From: Stappia sp. WLB 29
Lineage (GTDB): Bacteria; Pseudomonadota; Alphaproteobacteria; Rhizobiales; Stappiaceae
Direction: 5' to 3'
Length of the DNA: 64,000 nucleotides
Assembly (NCBI RefSeq): GCF_023507705.1
Contig: NZ_JALBGD010000005.1
Span: 1-64,000, forward strand
Made by a program: the position numbers and the translations under genes. How positions within the stretch are numbered: the stretch's first letter is position 1; the number at the start of each line of letters is the position of its first letter. Under the pieces are notes generated by a model. It had not been told where the DNA came from. It did not search any database and saw only the letters and a program-made list of their open reading frames with translations. Below, one piece after another: positions 52,513-61,103 of this stretch.

Positions 52513-53751
52513 GTGCCCCTCATCCTGTCCATCGCCCTCACCCATGTGAGGGGACGTCTCCGCCAAAGCATCGTGTCGGTGCTGGGCGTGATGCTCGGTG
52601 TCGGGTTCTCCATCGCCATGGCGGCCCTGATGCAGGGATCGCAGGAAGATTTCATCGCCACGCTGGTCGATGCGATGCCGCACGTGGAGGTGAGCGACGA
52701 GGCGCGCGATCCCGCCCCGCCGCCGGCCGCGCGCTTCTTCGATGCGGTCAACGTGATCGGCGCGCGCCCCGACGACGACACGCGCGGCCTGCGCAATCCG
52801 GCAAGGCTGCGGGCGATGCTGGACAGCTGGCTGCCGGGCAGGATGACCATGACGCTGGCGGGCCAGGCGGTGCTGCGCTACGGAGGGCGCGATGTGGCCG
52901 TGTCGCTGACGGGTATCGATCCGGCCGGCTATCTCAGGGTTTCGAACATCGGCGACGACATGCGCGCCGGCTCTTTCGAGGAGCTTGCCGCCAATCTCAA
53001 CGGCATCGTCGTCGGCGACGGGGTGGCGGAAAAGCTCGGTGCACGGCTGGGCGATACGATCGCGGTGTCCACGTCCGCCGAGGCGGTGCGGCGGCTGAAG
53101 ATCGTCGGGCTGTACCACACGGGCGTCACCCAGGCGGACGACGCCACGGCCTATGCGATGCTGAAGACGGCGCAAGTGCTCTTCGCCCGGCCCGATGTCG
53201 TAAATCGGATTTCGGTGAAGCTGGACGACATCAACGCGGCGCGCGCCGTCGCCGCGCGTATCGAGCGTATGACCGGCTACCGCTCCACCTCCTGGCAGGA
53301 GGCGAACGAGAGCCTGATGGAGGTGCTCGTGGTGCGCAACGTCATCATGTACACGGTGGTCGGCGCCATCCTGCTGGTCGCCGGCTTCGGCATCTTCACC
53401 ATCGTCTCGACCATCGTCCACGAAAAGGCCCGCGATATCGCCATCCTCAAGTCGCTCGGCTTCGGGCAAGGCGACATCCGGCGCATCTTCCTGATCGAGG
53501 GGTTGGTGATCGGCGCCGCCGGCTCCGTGCTCGGCTCGGTGCTCGGCTACCTGATCACGCTGGGGCTCGATTCGGTGACCTTCGAGGTGCGGACGAATGT
53601 CGAGATGACCTCGCTGCCGCTGACTTACAGCCCGCTGCACTATCTGATCGCCAGCGGTTTCGCGTTGCTGTCGGCCGGTATCGCCGGCTACCTGCCGGCG
53701 CGGCGCGCCGCCAAGCTCAATCCGGTCGAGATCATCCGGGGGGCATCGTGA
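52513..53751 (+). CDS. FtsX/MacB-type ABC transporter permease
   Basis: A 412-residue membrane protein: an N-terminal helix (QSIVSVLGVMLGVGFSIAMAAL), a large periplasmic domain (about 45-265) and three C-terminal helices (MYTVVGAILLVAGFGIFTIV; IEGLVIGAAGSVLGSVLGYL; LIASGFALLSAGIAGYLPA). It ends PARRAAKLNPVEIIRG, the hallmark of LolC/E-FtsX permeases. The GTG start at 52513 is inferred from spacing to the upstream stop. Its stop overlaps the ATPase gene by four bases. Confidence 0.9.
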   Translation: MPLILSIALTHVRGRLRQSIVSVLGVMLGVGFSIAMAALMQGSQEDFIATLVDAMPHVEVSDEARDPAPPPAARFFDAVNVIGARPDDDTRGLRNPARLRAMLDSWLPGRMTMTLAGQAVLRYGGRDVAVSLTGIDPAGYLRVSNIGDDMRAGSFEELAANLNGIVVGDGVAEKLGARLGDTIAVSTSAEAVRRLKIVGLYHTGVTQADDATAYAMLKTAQVLFARPDVVNRISVKLDDINAARAVAARIERMTGYRSTSWQEANESLMEVLVVRNVIMYTVVGAILLVAGFGIFTIVSTIVHEKARDIAILKSLGFGQGDIRRIFLIEGLVIGAAGSVLGSVLGYLITLGLDSVTFEVRTNVEMTSLPLTYSPLHYLIASGFALLSAGIAGYLPARRAAKLNPVEIIRGAS

Positions 53752-54473
53752 GCGCTATCGCGGAAGAGGCTGCCGACGCCGTCGCCGGAGCGGGTGCCCC
53801 GCCTTTGATCGAGGCGCGGCGCCTGACCCGCATACTGCCCGGCACCGTGCCGGTGACCTTGGTGCGCGAGATCGACCTGACGATCCGCGCCGGCGAGTTC
53901 GTGGCGATCACCGGGCCGTCCGGCTCGGGCAAGTCGTCGCTGCTCTATCTGCTGGGCCTGCTCGACAGCCCGACCGAGGGCGAAGTGCTGATCGAGGGCG
54001 AGCCGACGCATCTCCTGTCCGAACGCCGGCGGGCGGCGACCCGCCTGTCGACGCTGGGCTTCGTCTTCCAGTTCCATTTCCTGCTGCCGGAATTCTCAGT
54101 CACCGACAACGTGATGATCCCCATGCGCAAACTCGGCCGGCTGCCCGCGCGCGAGATGCGCGAGCGGGCAAGGGGGCTGCTGGCCGATCTCGGCCTCGGC
54201 GATCATCTGGACAAGCGGCCGGACCAACTGTCCGGCGGCCAGCGCCAGCGGGTGGCGGTGGCGCGCGCACTGGCCAACGAGCCGCCTGCGATCCTGGCCG
54301 ACGAGCCGACCGGCAGCCTCGACAGCCGCTCGTCGGACCAGGTCTTCGACATCCTGCGGGCGCTGGTCGACGACCACGGCAAGACGGTCATCGCCGTCAC
54401 TCACGATCTCGACATGGCGGCACGCATGGACCGCCGGCTGCACCTAGTGGACGGGATGCTTGCCGACCCGTGA
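53748..54473 (+). CDS. LolD/MacB-type ABC ATPase
   Basis: A 241-residue ATPase with Walker [10 protein letters not shown] (about 56-64), Q-loop [21 protein letters not shown], signature [15 protein letters not shown], Walker [13 protein letters not shown] and the switch His in VTHD. The PEFSV Q-loop and MIPM segment are typical of the LolD/MacB/FtsE mechanotransmission group. The GTG start overlaps the permease stop (GTGA). It ends the three-gene operon. Confidence 0.94.
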   Translation: MSAIAEEAADAVAGAGAPPLIEARRLTRILPGTVPVTLVREIDLTIRAGEFVAITGPSGSGKSSLLYLLGLLDSPTEGEVLIEGEPTHLLSERRRAATRLSTLGFVFQFHFLLPEFSVTDNVMIPMRKLGRLPAREMRERARGLLADLGLGDHLDKRPDQLSGGQRQRVAVARALANEPPAILADEPTGSLDSRSSDQVFDILRALVDDHGKTVIAVTHDLDMAARMDRRLHLVDGMLADP

Positions 54474-54479
54474 GGAGGC

Positions 54480-54683
54480 TCAGCCGGCGACGACGTCGTA
54501 GCCCGCCGCCTCGATCGTCTCCACGATCCGCTCGCGGGGCAGTAGCGTCTCGATGCGGGCCGTGCCGCTGGCTAGGTCGATCTCGGCGCTGGCTGCCGGG
54601 TCCGCAGCCGCGAGCGCCTTCTTCACCGAGGCGACGCAGCCGTTGCAGGTCATGCCGTCGATCTTCACTTCGATCATGGTCAT
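54480..54683 (-). CDS. Heavy-metal-associated (CopZ-like) domain protein
   Basis: A 67-residue HMA-domain copper chaperone. The metal-binding motif is GMTCNGCVASVKKAL, and the fold ends IVETIEAAGYDVVAG. The start at 54683 (MTMIEVK) is preceded by AGGAAAG; an ATG two codons further in is also possible. No copper-exporting ATPase gene is next to it. Confidence 0.9.
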   Translation of the reverse strand: MTMIEVKIDGMTCNGCVASVKKALAAADPAASAEIDLASGTARIETLLPRERIVETIEAAGYDVVAG

Positions 54684-54716
54684 CCGCTTTCCTTCCTGCC
54701 GCCGATGGCGGACGTG

Positions 54717-54750
54717 ACTGTCATTCCCCGGAAGAATGGGGTTTCCAGTA
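54717..54750 (+). repeat. Degenerate copy E of repeat unit 2
   Basis: CTGTCATTCCCCGGAAGAAT then GGGGTTTCCAGTA follows the unit-2 pattern CTGTCAT-CC...GG-TCCAGTA with different stem bases (CCCC/GGGG). It lies in the gap between the CopZ-like and TipF-like genes. Confidence 0.45.
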
Positions 54751-54919
54751 AGGGGAAGGTCAAGGGGGAGTTTGCCGGCCGAAAGCTGCCTGGCAGCGAC
54801 ACTTTCCTCGCTCCTCCGGGGGCTTGGGGCTGGAGACTCGGAAGAATCGTCGTATTCAGTTGCTATTCGAGGTAGGTTTGATTCGGCTTCGGCGGAAGCA
54901 CGGACTTGGCCGGACGAGC

Positions 54920-56452
54920 ATGGCACGCGCGACAAGCATTTTCATTTTCCTCTGTATGGGGGTGATCGCGGCCTCCGTCGCTGCGATCATGATGTTCCAG
55001 TTCGCTCGCCCCGTGGGCGAGGCGGTGACGCTTGGCCTGTCGCTCCTTTGCACCATGATCGTCGTTCATCTCGTCTTTGCCCGCCAGCGCGACCGCGGCG
55101 ACATGGCCGAGAAGGTCGCGGCGCTCGAGGAGCGCGTGCTCGAGGTCGATGAGGACGTCAGCAACATCGAGGGCCGGCTGACCGGCATGGAGAGCAATCT
55201 GCCGCGCCGCACCCGCGAGGAGATCGATCCGCTCTTCGCCGAGGTGGAGGTGCTGGGCAGCCTCATCAAGCAGATGGCCGAGGCCATGGCCGGCATGGAA
55301 GACCGCATCGACCAGCAGGACGCGCGCCAGATCGCGCCGCCTCCGCCGCAGGAGCGCTTCGCCGCCTACGAGGAGCCGCGCGCGCTCGGCTACAGCCAGC
55401 CGACCGGCGCCGGGCATGCGGCACAGTCGGGCGCGGCCTATGCGGCTCAGGCTCCCGATCGCATCCCCGCCTACGGTCATGGCCAGGCAGGCCATGGACA
55501 GACAGGCCCGGCCCAGGCACCGCACGGCTATGCGCAGCCGCAGCACGGCGGCGATGCCCCGGCGGTGCGCGGTCCCGCGCCCGGCGAGGGGCCGCTCGGC
55601 AGCCGCGCCCAGGAGAGCCAGCGTTCGCCGGCCATGGCACGCGCGCGGGAAGACGCAAGGCCCGATCCCGAGCTGCGCCGGGTCATCCAGGACGCGCTCG
55701 ACAACAACCGGGTCGATCTGTTCCTGCAGCCCATCGTGACGCTGCCGCAGCGCCAGGTCCGCGATTACGAGGCGCTGACCCGGATTCGCGATGCGCAAAA
55801 CAACTATCTCGAGCCGGTCGACTTCATCGCCGAGGCGACGCGTGCCCGCATGATGCCGGCCATCGACAACCTGATGCTGTTCCGCGCCATCCAGGTGCTG
55901 CGCCGGCTGTCGAGCCGGAACCGCCGCTCCGGTCTCTTCGTCAACCTGTCGATCCAGACTCTTGTGGACGAGCGTTTCTTCCCCGGCTTCCTCGATTTCC
56001 TGCGCGCCAACGAGGGCTTTTCGGGCCTCCTTACGTTCGAGTTCACCCAGAGCGACGTCAACGAAATGGGCGCGCTGGAGCTGGAGAGCCTCGCCGCGCT
56101 GCACGAGCTCGGCTACCGCTTCTCCATGGACCGGGTCCGCGACCTGAAGATGGACTTCAAGGTTCTGTCGGATCGCGGCTTCCGCTACCTGAAGCTGCAT
56201 GCCAGCCGGCTGATCGGCAACGAGCACATGCCGGCCAGCCACATTCACCCGGCCGATCTCGGCGACCTGCTGCGCCGCTATGCGATGGAACTGATCGTCG
56301 ACCATGTGGAGACCGAGGCCCAGGTGCTGGAGGTGCTCGACTACGACGCCCGCATCGGCCAGGGCTATCTGTTCTCGCCGCCGCGCCCGGTGCGTCCGGA
56401 AGTGCTGCAGGCGCGCCCGCCGCAACGCGGCTTGCGCCGCGCCGCCGAGTAG
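54920..56452 (+). CDS. tipF: TipF-like EAL-domain membrane protein
   Basis: A 510-residue protein with two N-terminal helices (about 5-27 and 33-54), a coiled coil (about 60-150), a Pro/Gln/His-rich linker (about 160-265) and a C-terminal EAL domain. The EAL core reads DYEALTRI. The later catalytic segment, normally DDFGTG, reads MDRVRDLK, and ELTES reads EFTQSD, so phosphodiesterase activity is doubtful. This architecture matches Caulobacter TipF, a c-di-GMP receptor placing flagella. The ATG at 54920 gives MARATSIFIFL. A terminator follows. Confidence 0.8.
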   Translation: MARATSIFIFLCMGVIAASVAAIMMFQFARPVGEAVTLGLSLLCTMIVVHLVFARQRDRGDMAEKVAALEERVLEVDEDVSNIEGRLTGMESNLPRRTREEIDPLFAEVEVLGSLIKQMAEAMAGMEDRIDQQDARQIAPPPPQERFAAYEEPRALGYSQPTGAGHAAQSGAAYAAQAPDRIPAYGHGQAGHGQTGPAQAPHGYAQPQHGGDAPAVRGPAPGEGPLGSRAQESQRSPAMARAREDARPDPELRRVIQDALDNNRVDLFLQPIVTLPQRQVRDYEALTRIRDAQNNYLEPVDFIAEATRARMMPAIDNLMLFRAIQVLRRLSSRNRRSGLFVNLSIQTLVDERFFPGFLDFLRANEGFSGLLTFEFTQSDVNEMGALELESLAALHELGYRFSMDRVRDLKMDFKVLSDRGFRYLKLHASRLIGNEHMPASHIHPADLGDLLRRYAMELIVDHVETEAQVLEVLDYDARIGQGYLFSPPRPVRPEVLQARPPQRGLRRAAE

Positions 56453-56482
56453 GACGGCTCTCTTTTCGCTCCGTCAAAAAAG

Positions 56483-56519
56483 AAAAGGCCCCGCCGGAAC
56501 CGATCCGGCGGGGCCTTTT
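56483..56519. terminator. Bidirectional terminator between tipF and the M16 peptidase genes
   Basis: GGCCCCGCCGGA (56487-56498) pairs perfectly with TCCGGCGGGGCC (56504-56515). AAAA before and TTTT after extend the stem and give U-runs in both directions. Confidence 0.92.
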
Positions 56520-56551
56520 CAAGTCTTGCAAAAGAGGACGAGACTGCTGTC

Positions 56552-57928
56552 TCAGCTCTTCTCAGGGCCGACCGTGACCACCAGCGGGTCGAAGCCCTTG
56601 AGCATGCGGGCGGCGACGGCGCGCACCTGCTCCAGCGTCACCGCCTCGATCAAGGTGTTGCGCTCGTCGATGTAGTCGCGGCCGAGCCCTTCGACCTGCA
56701 GGCCCAGCAACTGGTCGGCGATCTTGTCCGAAGTGTCGAAGCGCAGCGCATAGGAACCGGTGAGATAGGCCTTGGCCTTGGCCAATTCCTCCGCGCTCGG
56801 TCCCTTGTCGGCCATCCGCGCCATCTGCGCGCGGATCACCTCGATGGATTCGTCGGCGCGGTCGGAGCGGGTTCCGGTCACGGCCATCCACATGCCGGCG
56901 TGCTGGTAGGGCACCAGATAGGAGCCGACGGAATAGGCAAGGCCGCGCTTCTCGCGCACTTCCTCGAACAGCCAGGACGAAAACACGCCGCCGCCCAGGA
57001 TGTGGTTCATCACGAAGGCTGGGATGAAGTCCGGGTCGTCGCGTTTCAGGCCCGGCAGGCCGATACGGATGGCGGTCTGTGGCACGTCGAGCGCCACATG
57101 CTCCATCTTGCCGGTCGCCATGGTGACATCAGGCACCTGGGTCAGCGTGCCGGTCTCCGGCAGCGCGCCGAAGACGCTGTCGAGCAGCGGCGCCAGACGC
57201 TCGGCGTCGATGGCGCCGACGACGGCGATCTTCAGCCCCTTGCGGGCGAAGATGTTGCCATGCAGCTGCCTCAGGTCCTGCGGCGAAAGCGCGGCAACGC
57301 TCTCCTCCGTGCCGCGCGCCGCCCGGCCGTATGTGTGATCCGGATAGGCGAGTTCGGCCCAGCGGCGGCCGGCGATCGCGTCCGGATCCTTGGCTTCGCT
57401 GCGCAGGCCGGCAATGATCTGCCGCTTCATCCGTGCCACGGGCTCCTCGTCGAAACGCGGGGAAGAGACCGCAAGACGCAGCAGTTCGAATGCGTCGTCG
57501 ACATTCGGCGTCAGCGTGCGCATCGAGCCGTAGAAATTGTCGCGCCCGGCATCGAAGCCAATGCGCACCGACAGGTCCTCCAGACGGGTCTGGAAGGCTT
57601 GCGAATCCAGCTCGCCCGCTCCTTCGTCGAGGGTGGAGGAGAGCAGGTTGGCGAGCCCCTCCTGCCCCTGGGGGTCCTGCGAGGCGCCGCCTTCGAAGGC
57701 GAACTTGATGGCGACGATCGGCACCGTGTCGTCTTCCACCAGCCAGGCGGTCAGCCCGCCGGGCGTGGTGATCTCCTGGATCTCCATCGCAGCGAGCGGG
57801 CGCGGGGTGGCGGCAACGGCGGAGACGACGAGGGCGAAGGCGACAAGCCCGCGGCCGAGGGCGGTAAGCAGGGTCAAGGGCGAGGTTCCGTGCGAAGATG
57901 CGGGAGCGGCGGCTAGACGGCGGCTCAT
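56552..57928 (-). CDS. M16-family peptidase subunit lacking the zinc motif
   Basis: A 458-residue exported M16 protein with signal sequence LGRGLVAFALVVSAVAATPR. The place where HxxEH should stand reads LANLLSSTLDEG, so it cannot bind zinc there. The later family segments GLPGLKRDDPDF and HILGGGVFSSWLFEEVREKRGLAYSV are intact. In M16B pairs such a subunit complexes with the catalytic one encoded next door; the genes overlap by four bases. It ends VVTVGPEKS. Confidence 0.9.
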   Translation of the reverse strand: MSRRLAAAPASSHGTSPLTLLTALGRGLVAFALVVSAVAATPRPLAAMEIQEITTPGGLTAWLVEDDTVPIVAIKFAFEGGASQDPQGQEGLANLLSSTLDEGAGELDSQAFQTRLEDLSVRIGFDAGRDNFYGSMRTLTPNVDDAFELLRLAVSSPRFDEEPVARMKRQIIAGLRSEAKDPDAIAGRRWAELAYPDHTYGRAARGTEESVAALSPQDLRQLHGNIFARKGLKIAVVGAIDAERLAPLLDSVFGALPETGTLTQVPDVTMATGKMEHVALDVPQTAIRIGLPGLKRDDPDFIPAFVMNHILGGGVFSSWLFEEVREKRGLAYSVGSYLVPYQHAGMWMAVTGTRSDRADESIEVIRAQMARMADKGPSAEELAKAKAYLTGSYALRFDTSDKIADQLLGLQVEGLGRDYIDERNTLIEAVTLEQVRAVAARMLKGFDPLVVTVGPEKS

Positions 57929-59442
57929 TGCTGCACCTCCTGCGCGGCTGCCGGCTCCTGAGGGGTGCTGTCGGCGGGTGCGGCTGCAGCCTGCTGGGGC
58001 CCGCGCAGATAGGCGGTCACGGGCAGGGAGGCCAGATGCGCGGCAGCGGCCGCCTTCACGTCCTCGGCCGTGATGGCGGCGATGGTCGAGGGCCACTTGC
58101 GGATTTCCTCGATGGTGCCGCCGGTGGTCAGCGAGGCACCGAAGATCCGCGCCAGCGTCGACTGGCTGTCCTGGGCATAGAGCGCGGAGGACAGGAGACT
58201 CCTCTTCGCCCGTTCCAGCTCTTCGGCGGTGATGCCTTCGCTCGCCACGCGCTGCAGCACGTCGAGCGAGGCTTTGCCCAGATCCTCAAGACCGGTGCCG
58301 TCCGTCGGTACCGCGTAGATCATGAAAGTGCTGTCGTCGAGCGCGCCGGAATTGTACCAGCTGCCGGCCGCGGAGGCGACGCCCCGGTCGATCACCAGCT
58401 CGCGGTAAAGGCGGCTCGTGCTGCCGCCGCCGAGCACTTCCGACAGGAGCTGCAGCGCGGCAGCCTCATTGTCATCGGCGGTGTTGTAGCTCGGCACGAC
58501 CCAGGCCTTGCGCATGTTCGGCTGGTTGACGCGCGGATCCGAATAGGAGACCTCGCGCGAGCCGGGTAGGACCTGCGCCTTGGCGCGCTCGCGTGCGCCC
58601 GGCTCGGCGCGCCGCGGCACCTTGCCGTAGGTCTCCTCGGCAAGCTTGCGCACTTCGTCGGCGGTCACGTCGCCGGCAACGACCAGGATGGCGTTGTTCG
58701 GTGTGTAGAAGCGGTCGTAGAAGGCGATGGCGTCCTGGCGGTCGAGCGCCGAGATCTCGTCCGGCCAGCCGATCACCGGTGTGCCGTAGGGGTGGTTGAT
58801 GAACAGCATGCTGTCCAGCGTCTCGCTCAGCATGGAGCCGGGATCGCTGTCGACGCGTTGGCGGCGCTCTTCCAGCACGACGTCGCGCTCCGGCAGAACG
58901 ACCTCGTCGCTAAGCACGAGATTCTGCATGCGGTCGGCTTCCATCTCCATCATCTCGCCGAGATGCTCGCGGGCCACGCGCTGGAAATAGGCGGTGTAGT
59001 CCTGCGAGGTGAAGGCGTTCTCCTGGCCGCCGATCTCGGCAATGCGCCGGGAGAACGTGTTGCCCGGATATGCCTTGGTGCCCTTGAACATCAGGTGCTC
59101 GAGGAAATGGGCGATGCCTGACATGCCCTCCGGCTCGTCGGCGGCACCAACCTTGTACCAGACCATGTGGGTGACCACCGGCGCGCGGCGGTCGGGGATC
59201 ACCACCACTTCCAGCCCGTTGTCGAGGGTGAAGGCGCTCATGTCTCCGCCGATGCGGATATCGGCGAAGGCGGCGGCATCGGCGGCCTGCGTGGCCTCGG
59301 CCCTCGCGCCGACAAGCGGGGCCGAGGCAAGCATGACGGCCACGGCAAGCGTACCGGCGCACAGCGAGACGCCGCGCAGCAGGCGGCGTGCCAGCCGGGT
59401 GTCTTGCAGGATATGGCGGGTTTGTCCTGAGAGAGGCGACAA
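57925..59442 (-). CDS. M16-family zinc peptidase, catalytic subunit
   Basis: A 505-residue exported metallopeptidase. The zinc site is HFLEH (His112, Glu115 catalytic, His116) plus Glu192, exactly 76 residues after the second His as the family requires. The signal region is SLCAGTLAVAVMLASAPLVGARA. The C-terminal tail is Ala/Pro/Gln-rich. It starts at a TTG (59442) with CGGAGA nine bases upstream; no earlier ATG exists before the hydrophobic segment. It probably degrades peptides or processes proteins in the periplasm with its non-catalytic partner. Confidence 0.92.
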   Translation of the reverse strand: MSPLSGQTRHILQDTRLARRLLRGVSLCAGTLAVAVMLASAPLVGARAEATQAADAAAFADIRIGGDMSAFTLDNGLEVVVIPDRRAPVVTHMVWYKVGAADEPEGMSGIAHFLEHLMFKGTKAYPGNTFSRRIAEIGGQENAFTSQDYTAYFQRVAREHLGEMMEMEADRMQNLVLSDEVVLPERDVVLEERRQRVDSDPGSMLSETLDSMLFINHPYGTPVIGWPDEISALDRQDAIAFYDRFYTPNNAILVVAGDVTADEVRKLAEETYGKVPRRAEPGARERAKAQVLPGSREVSYSDPRVNQPNMRKAWVVPSYNTADDNEAAALQLLSEVLGGGSTSRLYRELVIDRGVASAAGSWYNSGALDDSTFMIYAVPTDGTGLEDLGKASLDVLQRVASEGITAEELERAKRSLLSSALYAQDSQSTLARIFGASLTTGGTIEEIRKWPSTIAAITAEDVKAAAAAHLASLPVTAYLRGPQQAAAAPADSTPQEPAAAQEVQQ

Positions 59443-59603
59443 GGTTCGATCTCCGGAAAGGTTTCTCCCTGCCGATCACTTATAGGCAGGCCGGCCGCAA
59501 AGGACCCGTGAACTTTTCGTAAGGTCCGCCAAAGGCGACGGGGGCAGAGATAGCGCATGCGCGTGCGGCGACAACAAGGCCGCCTGCCGGTGCAGGCAGC
59601 AAA

Positions 59604-59632
59604 AAGGCCGGAGCAGCAGTGCCCCCGGCCTT
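59604..59632 (-). terminator. Terminator after the lipoprotein gene
   Basis: AAGGCCGG (59604-59611) pairs with CCGGCCTT (59625-59632). The As at 59601-59605 give the U-run on the minus strand. It separates the lipoprotein gene from the peptidase genes. Confidence 0.75.
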
Positions 59633-59662
59633 GCAAAATCTCTTGTCGTCGTCGCCTGGGGA

Positions 59663-60382
59663 TCAGCGCAGCGTACGCGCCGACTGGCCGTTCATGACGC
59701 GCTCCACGTCGGAGAGTTTCGGCTGATCGTCGACCTTGCCGACTTGCGGCAGCGGTGCACCGGCGGCCGGGGTCGAGAAGGCAACCGGCGGCTCGATCAG
59801 GTAGCGGCGCACCGGGTTGCCGTTCTCGTCGAGCACGGCGGTCTCCTTGCGGGCGACGCCGACGCGCTGGTTGAGCTCGTTCGGCTTCAGGCGCGCGTTC
59901 TCGAGTCGGTTTTCCAACTGGATTTCCTGCCGGATGTCGCGGTTCTGGCCGCCGGTGGCGAGTTCCTTGATGCCGCGCGACTGATAGATGTCGCTGCGGC
60001 CCTGCCGGTCGATGTCGCGCGTGTCGCGATAGGCCTGCTGGATGCGCTGGAGATCGGTCTCGCCCTGCTCGGGCCAGTTGGCGATCTCTTTTTTCTCTTC
60101 CGGCTGCGGCAACTCGGTCATCTTGGTCGGCATGGCCAGAGGTGCGCGCGGAGCGTACTCGATCTTCTGCTCCGATCGGGCGTCGACCGCGCCGAGGCCT
60201 TCCATCAACTTGCGGACCATCGCCACATCGGGCGCCTCGTCGTTGGTCGAGCCGTCGTTGAAGCCGTCGGCGCCGTGCTGGCAGCCGGCAAGCACGAGGG
60301 CCGCGGCGCTGGCGAGCAGCAGGGCACGGCCGCGCCGGCCGGCATGACGAAGGGTGGTTGCGGTCAAGGGTCGACGCGACAC
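59663..60382 (-). CDS. Lipoprotein, possibly DUF3035-like
   Basis: A 239-residue predicted lipoprotein: the signal ends LVLAGC, with lipidated Cys34. The segment EAPDVAMVRKLMEGLGAVDA then YAPRAPLAMPTKMTELPQPE recalls DUF3035 proteins (APLSMPPDF...LP-P), but I am not certain. The rest is charged and probably disordered or helical. It starts at GTG 60382 with AAGGAT upstream. It lies between lspA and the M16 genes, all on the minus strand. Gram-negative outer- or inner-membrane lipoprotein of unknown role. Confidence 0.72.
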   Translation of the reverse strand: MSRRPLTATTLRHAGRRGRALLLASAAALVLAGCQHGADGFNDGSTNDEAPDVAMVRKLMEGLGAVDARSEQKIEYAPRAPLAMPTKMTELPQPEEKKEIANWPEQGETDLQRIQQAYRDTRDIDRQGRSDIYQSRGIKELATGGQNRDIRQEIQLENRLENARLKPNELNQRVGVARKETAVLDENGNPVRRYLIEPPVAFSTPAAGAPLPQVGKVDDQPKLSDVERVMNGQSARTLR

Positions 60383-60571
60383 GTCAGCTATCCTTCAAGG
60401 CTCTTGCGCGGAAAACCCGCGTCCCGGTGGGCGAAAACGCCTCTCCGGCAGTTCGGACCCGGACTGTCCGGGTGGGGACTGGCCGGGTCGGGCGGTCTTG
60501 CCGGTGCGGTCGTCCTTGGGACAACCTGCGTCGGCTTGGGTCCGGGCAAGCCGACGCATCAGATGCTGCGG

Positions 60572-61087
60572 CTACTCAGACGGGGTTTTTGCGGCATCAT
60601 TAGGGCCACCGACGAAACTGTCATACAGCAGAGCCGCCACCCCGGCAACGATCCAGACATCGGCGAGGTTGAACACGTACCAGGAGAAGTCGCCGACATG
60701 GAAGTGGAAGAAGTCGGCAACGGCGCCGTAGGCGATGCGGTCGATGCCGTTCCCGACCGCTCCGGCGATCACCAGCGCGAAGCCCGCCGCCTGCAGCCGG
60801 CGCGTTGCCTGCGCCCCCCAGATCCAGAACACGACGGTGATGACGAGCGTGACGCCCACCAGCAGCCATCGGCCTAGACCGGCCTCCTGCTGCAGCAGCC
60901 CGTAAGAAATGCCGTAGTTCCACACCATCACCAGGTCGAGGAAAGGCGTGAGGGCGACACGGCCGCGCGCGGCGATGTCGAAGCCGAAGAGCATCCACAG
61001 CTTGAACCCCTGGTCGAGCGCCATACCGATGGCGGCAATGGCGAGGATCTGGGCGCTGGAGGGGCCCCACAGGCGGCGTTTTGTCAT
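60572..61087 (-). CDS. lspA: Lipoprotein signal peptidase
   Basis: A 171-residue inner-membrane aspartic peptidase that removes signal peptides from prolipoproteins. It has four helices, with the two catalytic Asp in NGIDRIAYGAVADFFHF and FNLADVWIVAG. The WNYGISYGLL loop is the usual NxGxxFGLL-like motif. It is preceded by the EamA transporter gene (16 bp) and ribF, suggesting one operon, ribF-eamA-lspA. The ribF-ileS-lspA grouping is common; here ileS is absent. Confidence 0.95.
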   Translation of the reverse strand: MTKRRLWGPSSAQILAIAAIGMALDQGFKLWMLFGFDIAARGRVALTPFLDLVMVWNYGISYGLLQQEAGLGRWLLVGVTLVITVVFWIWGAQATRRLQAAGFALVIAGAVGNGIDRIAYGAVADFFHFHVGDFSWYVFNLADVWIVAGVAALLYDSFVGGPNDAAKTPSE

Positions 61088-61103
61088 CTGGCTCTCGTCT
61101 TGC

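Noticed and set aside
54480-54935. A longer 151-residue form of the CopZ-like protein
   Set aside because: The extra N-terminal part runs through repeat-like intergenic DNA; the good ribosome site is at the short start.
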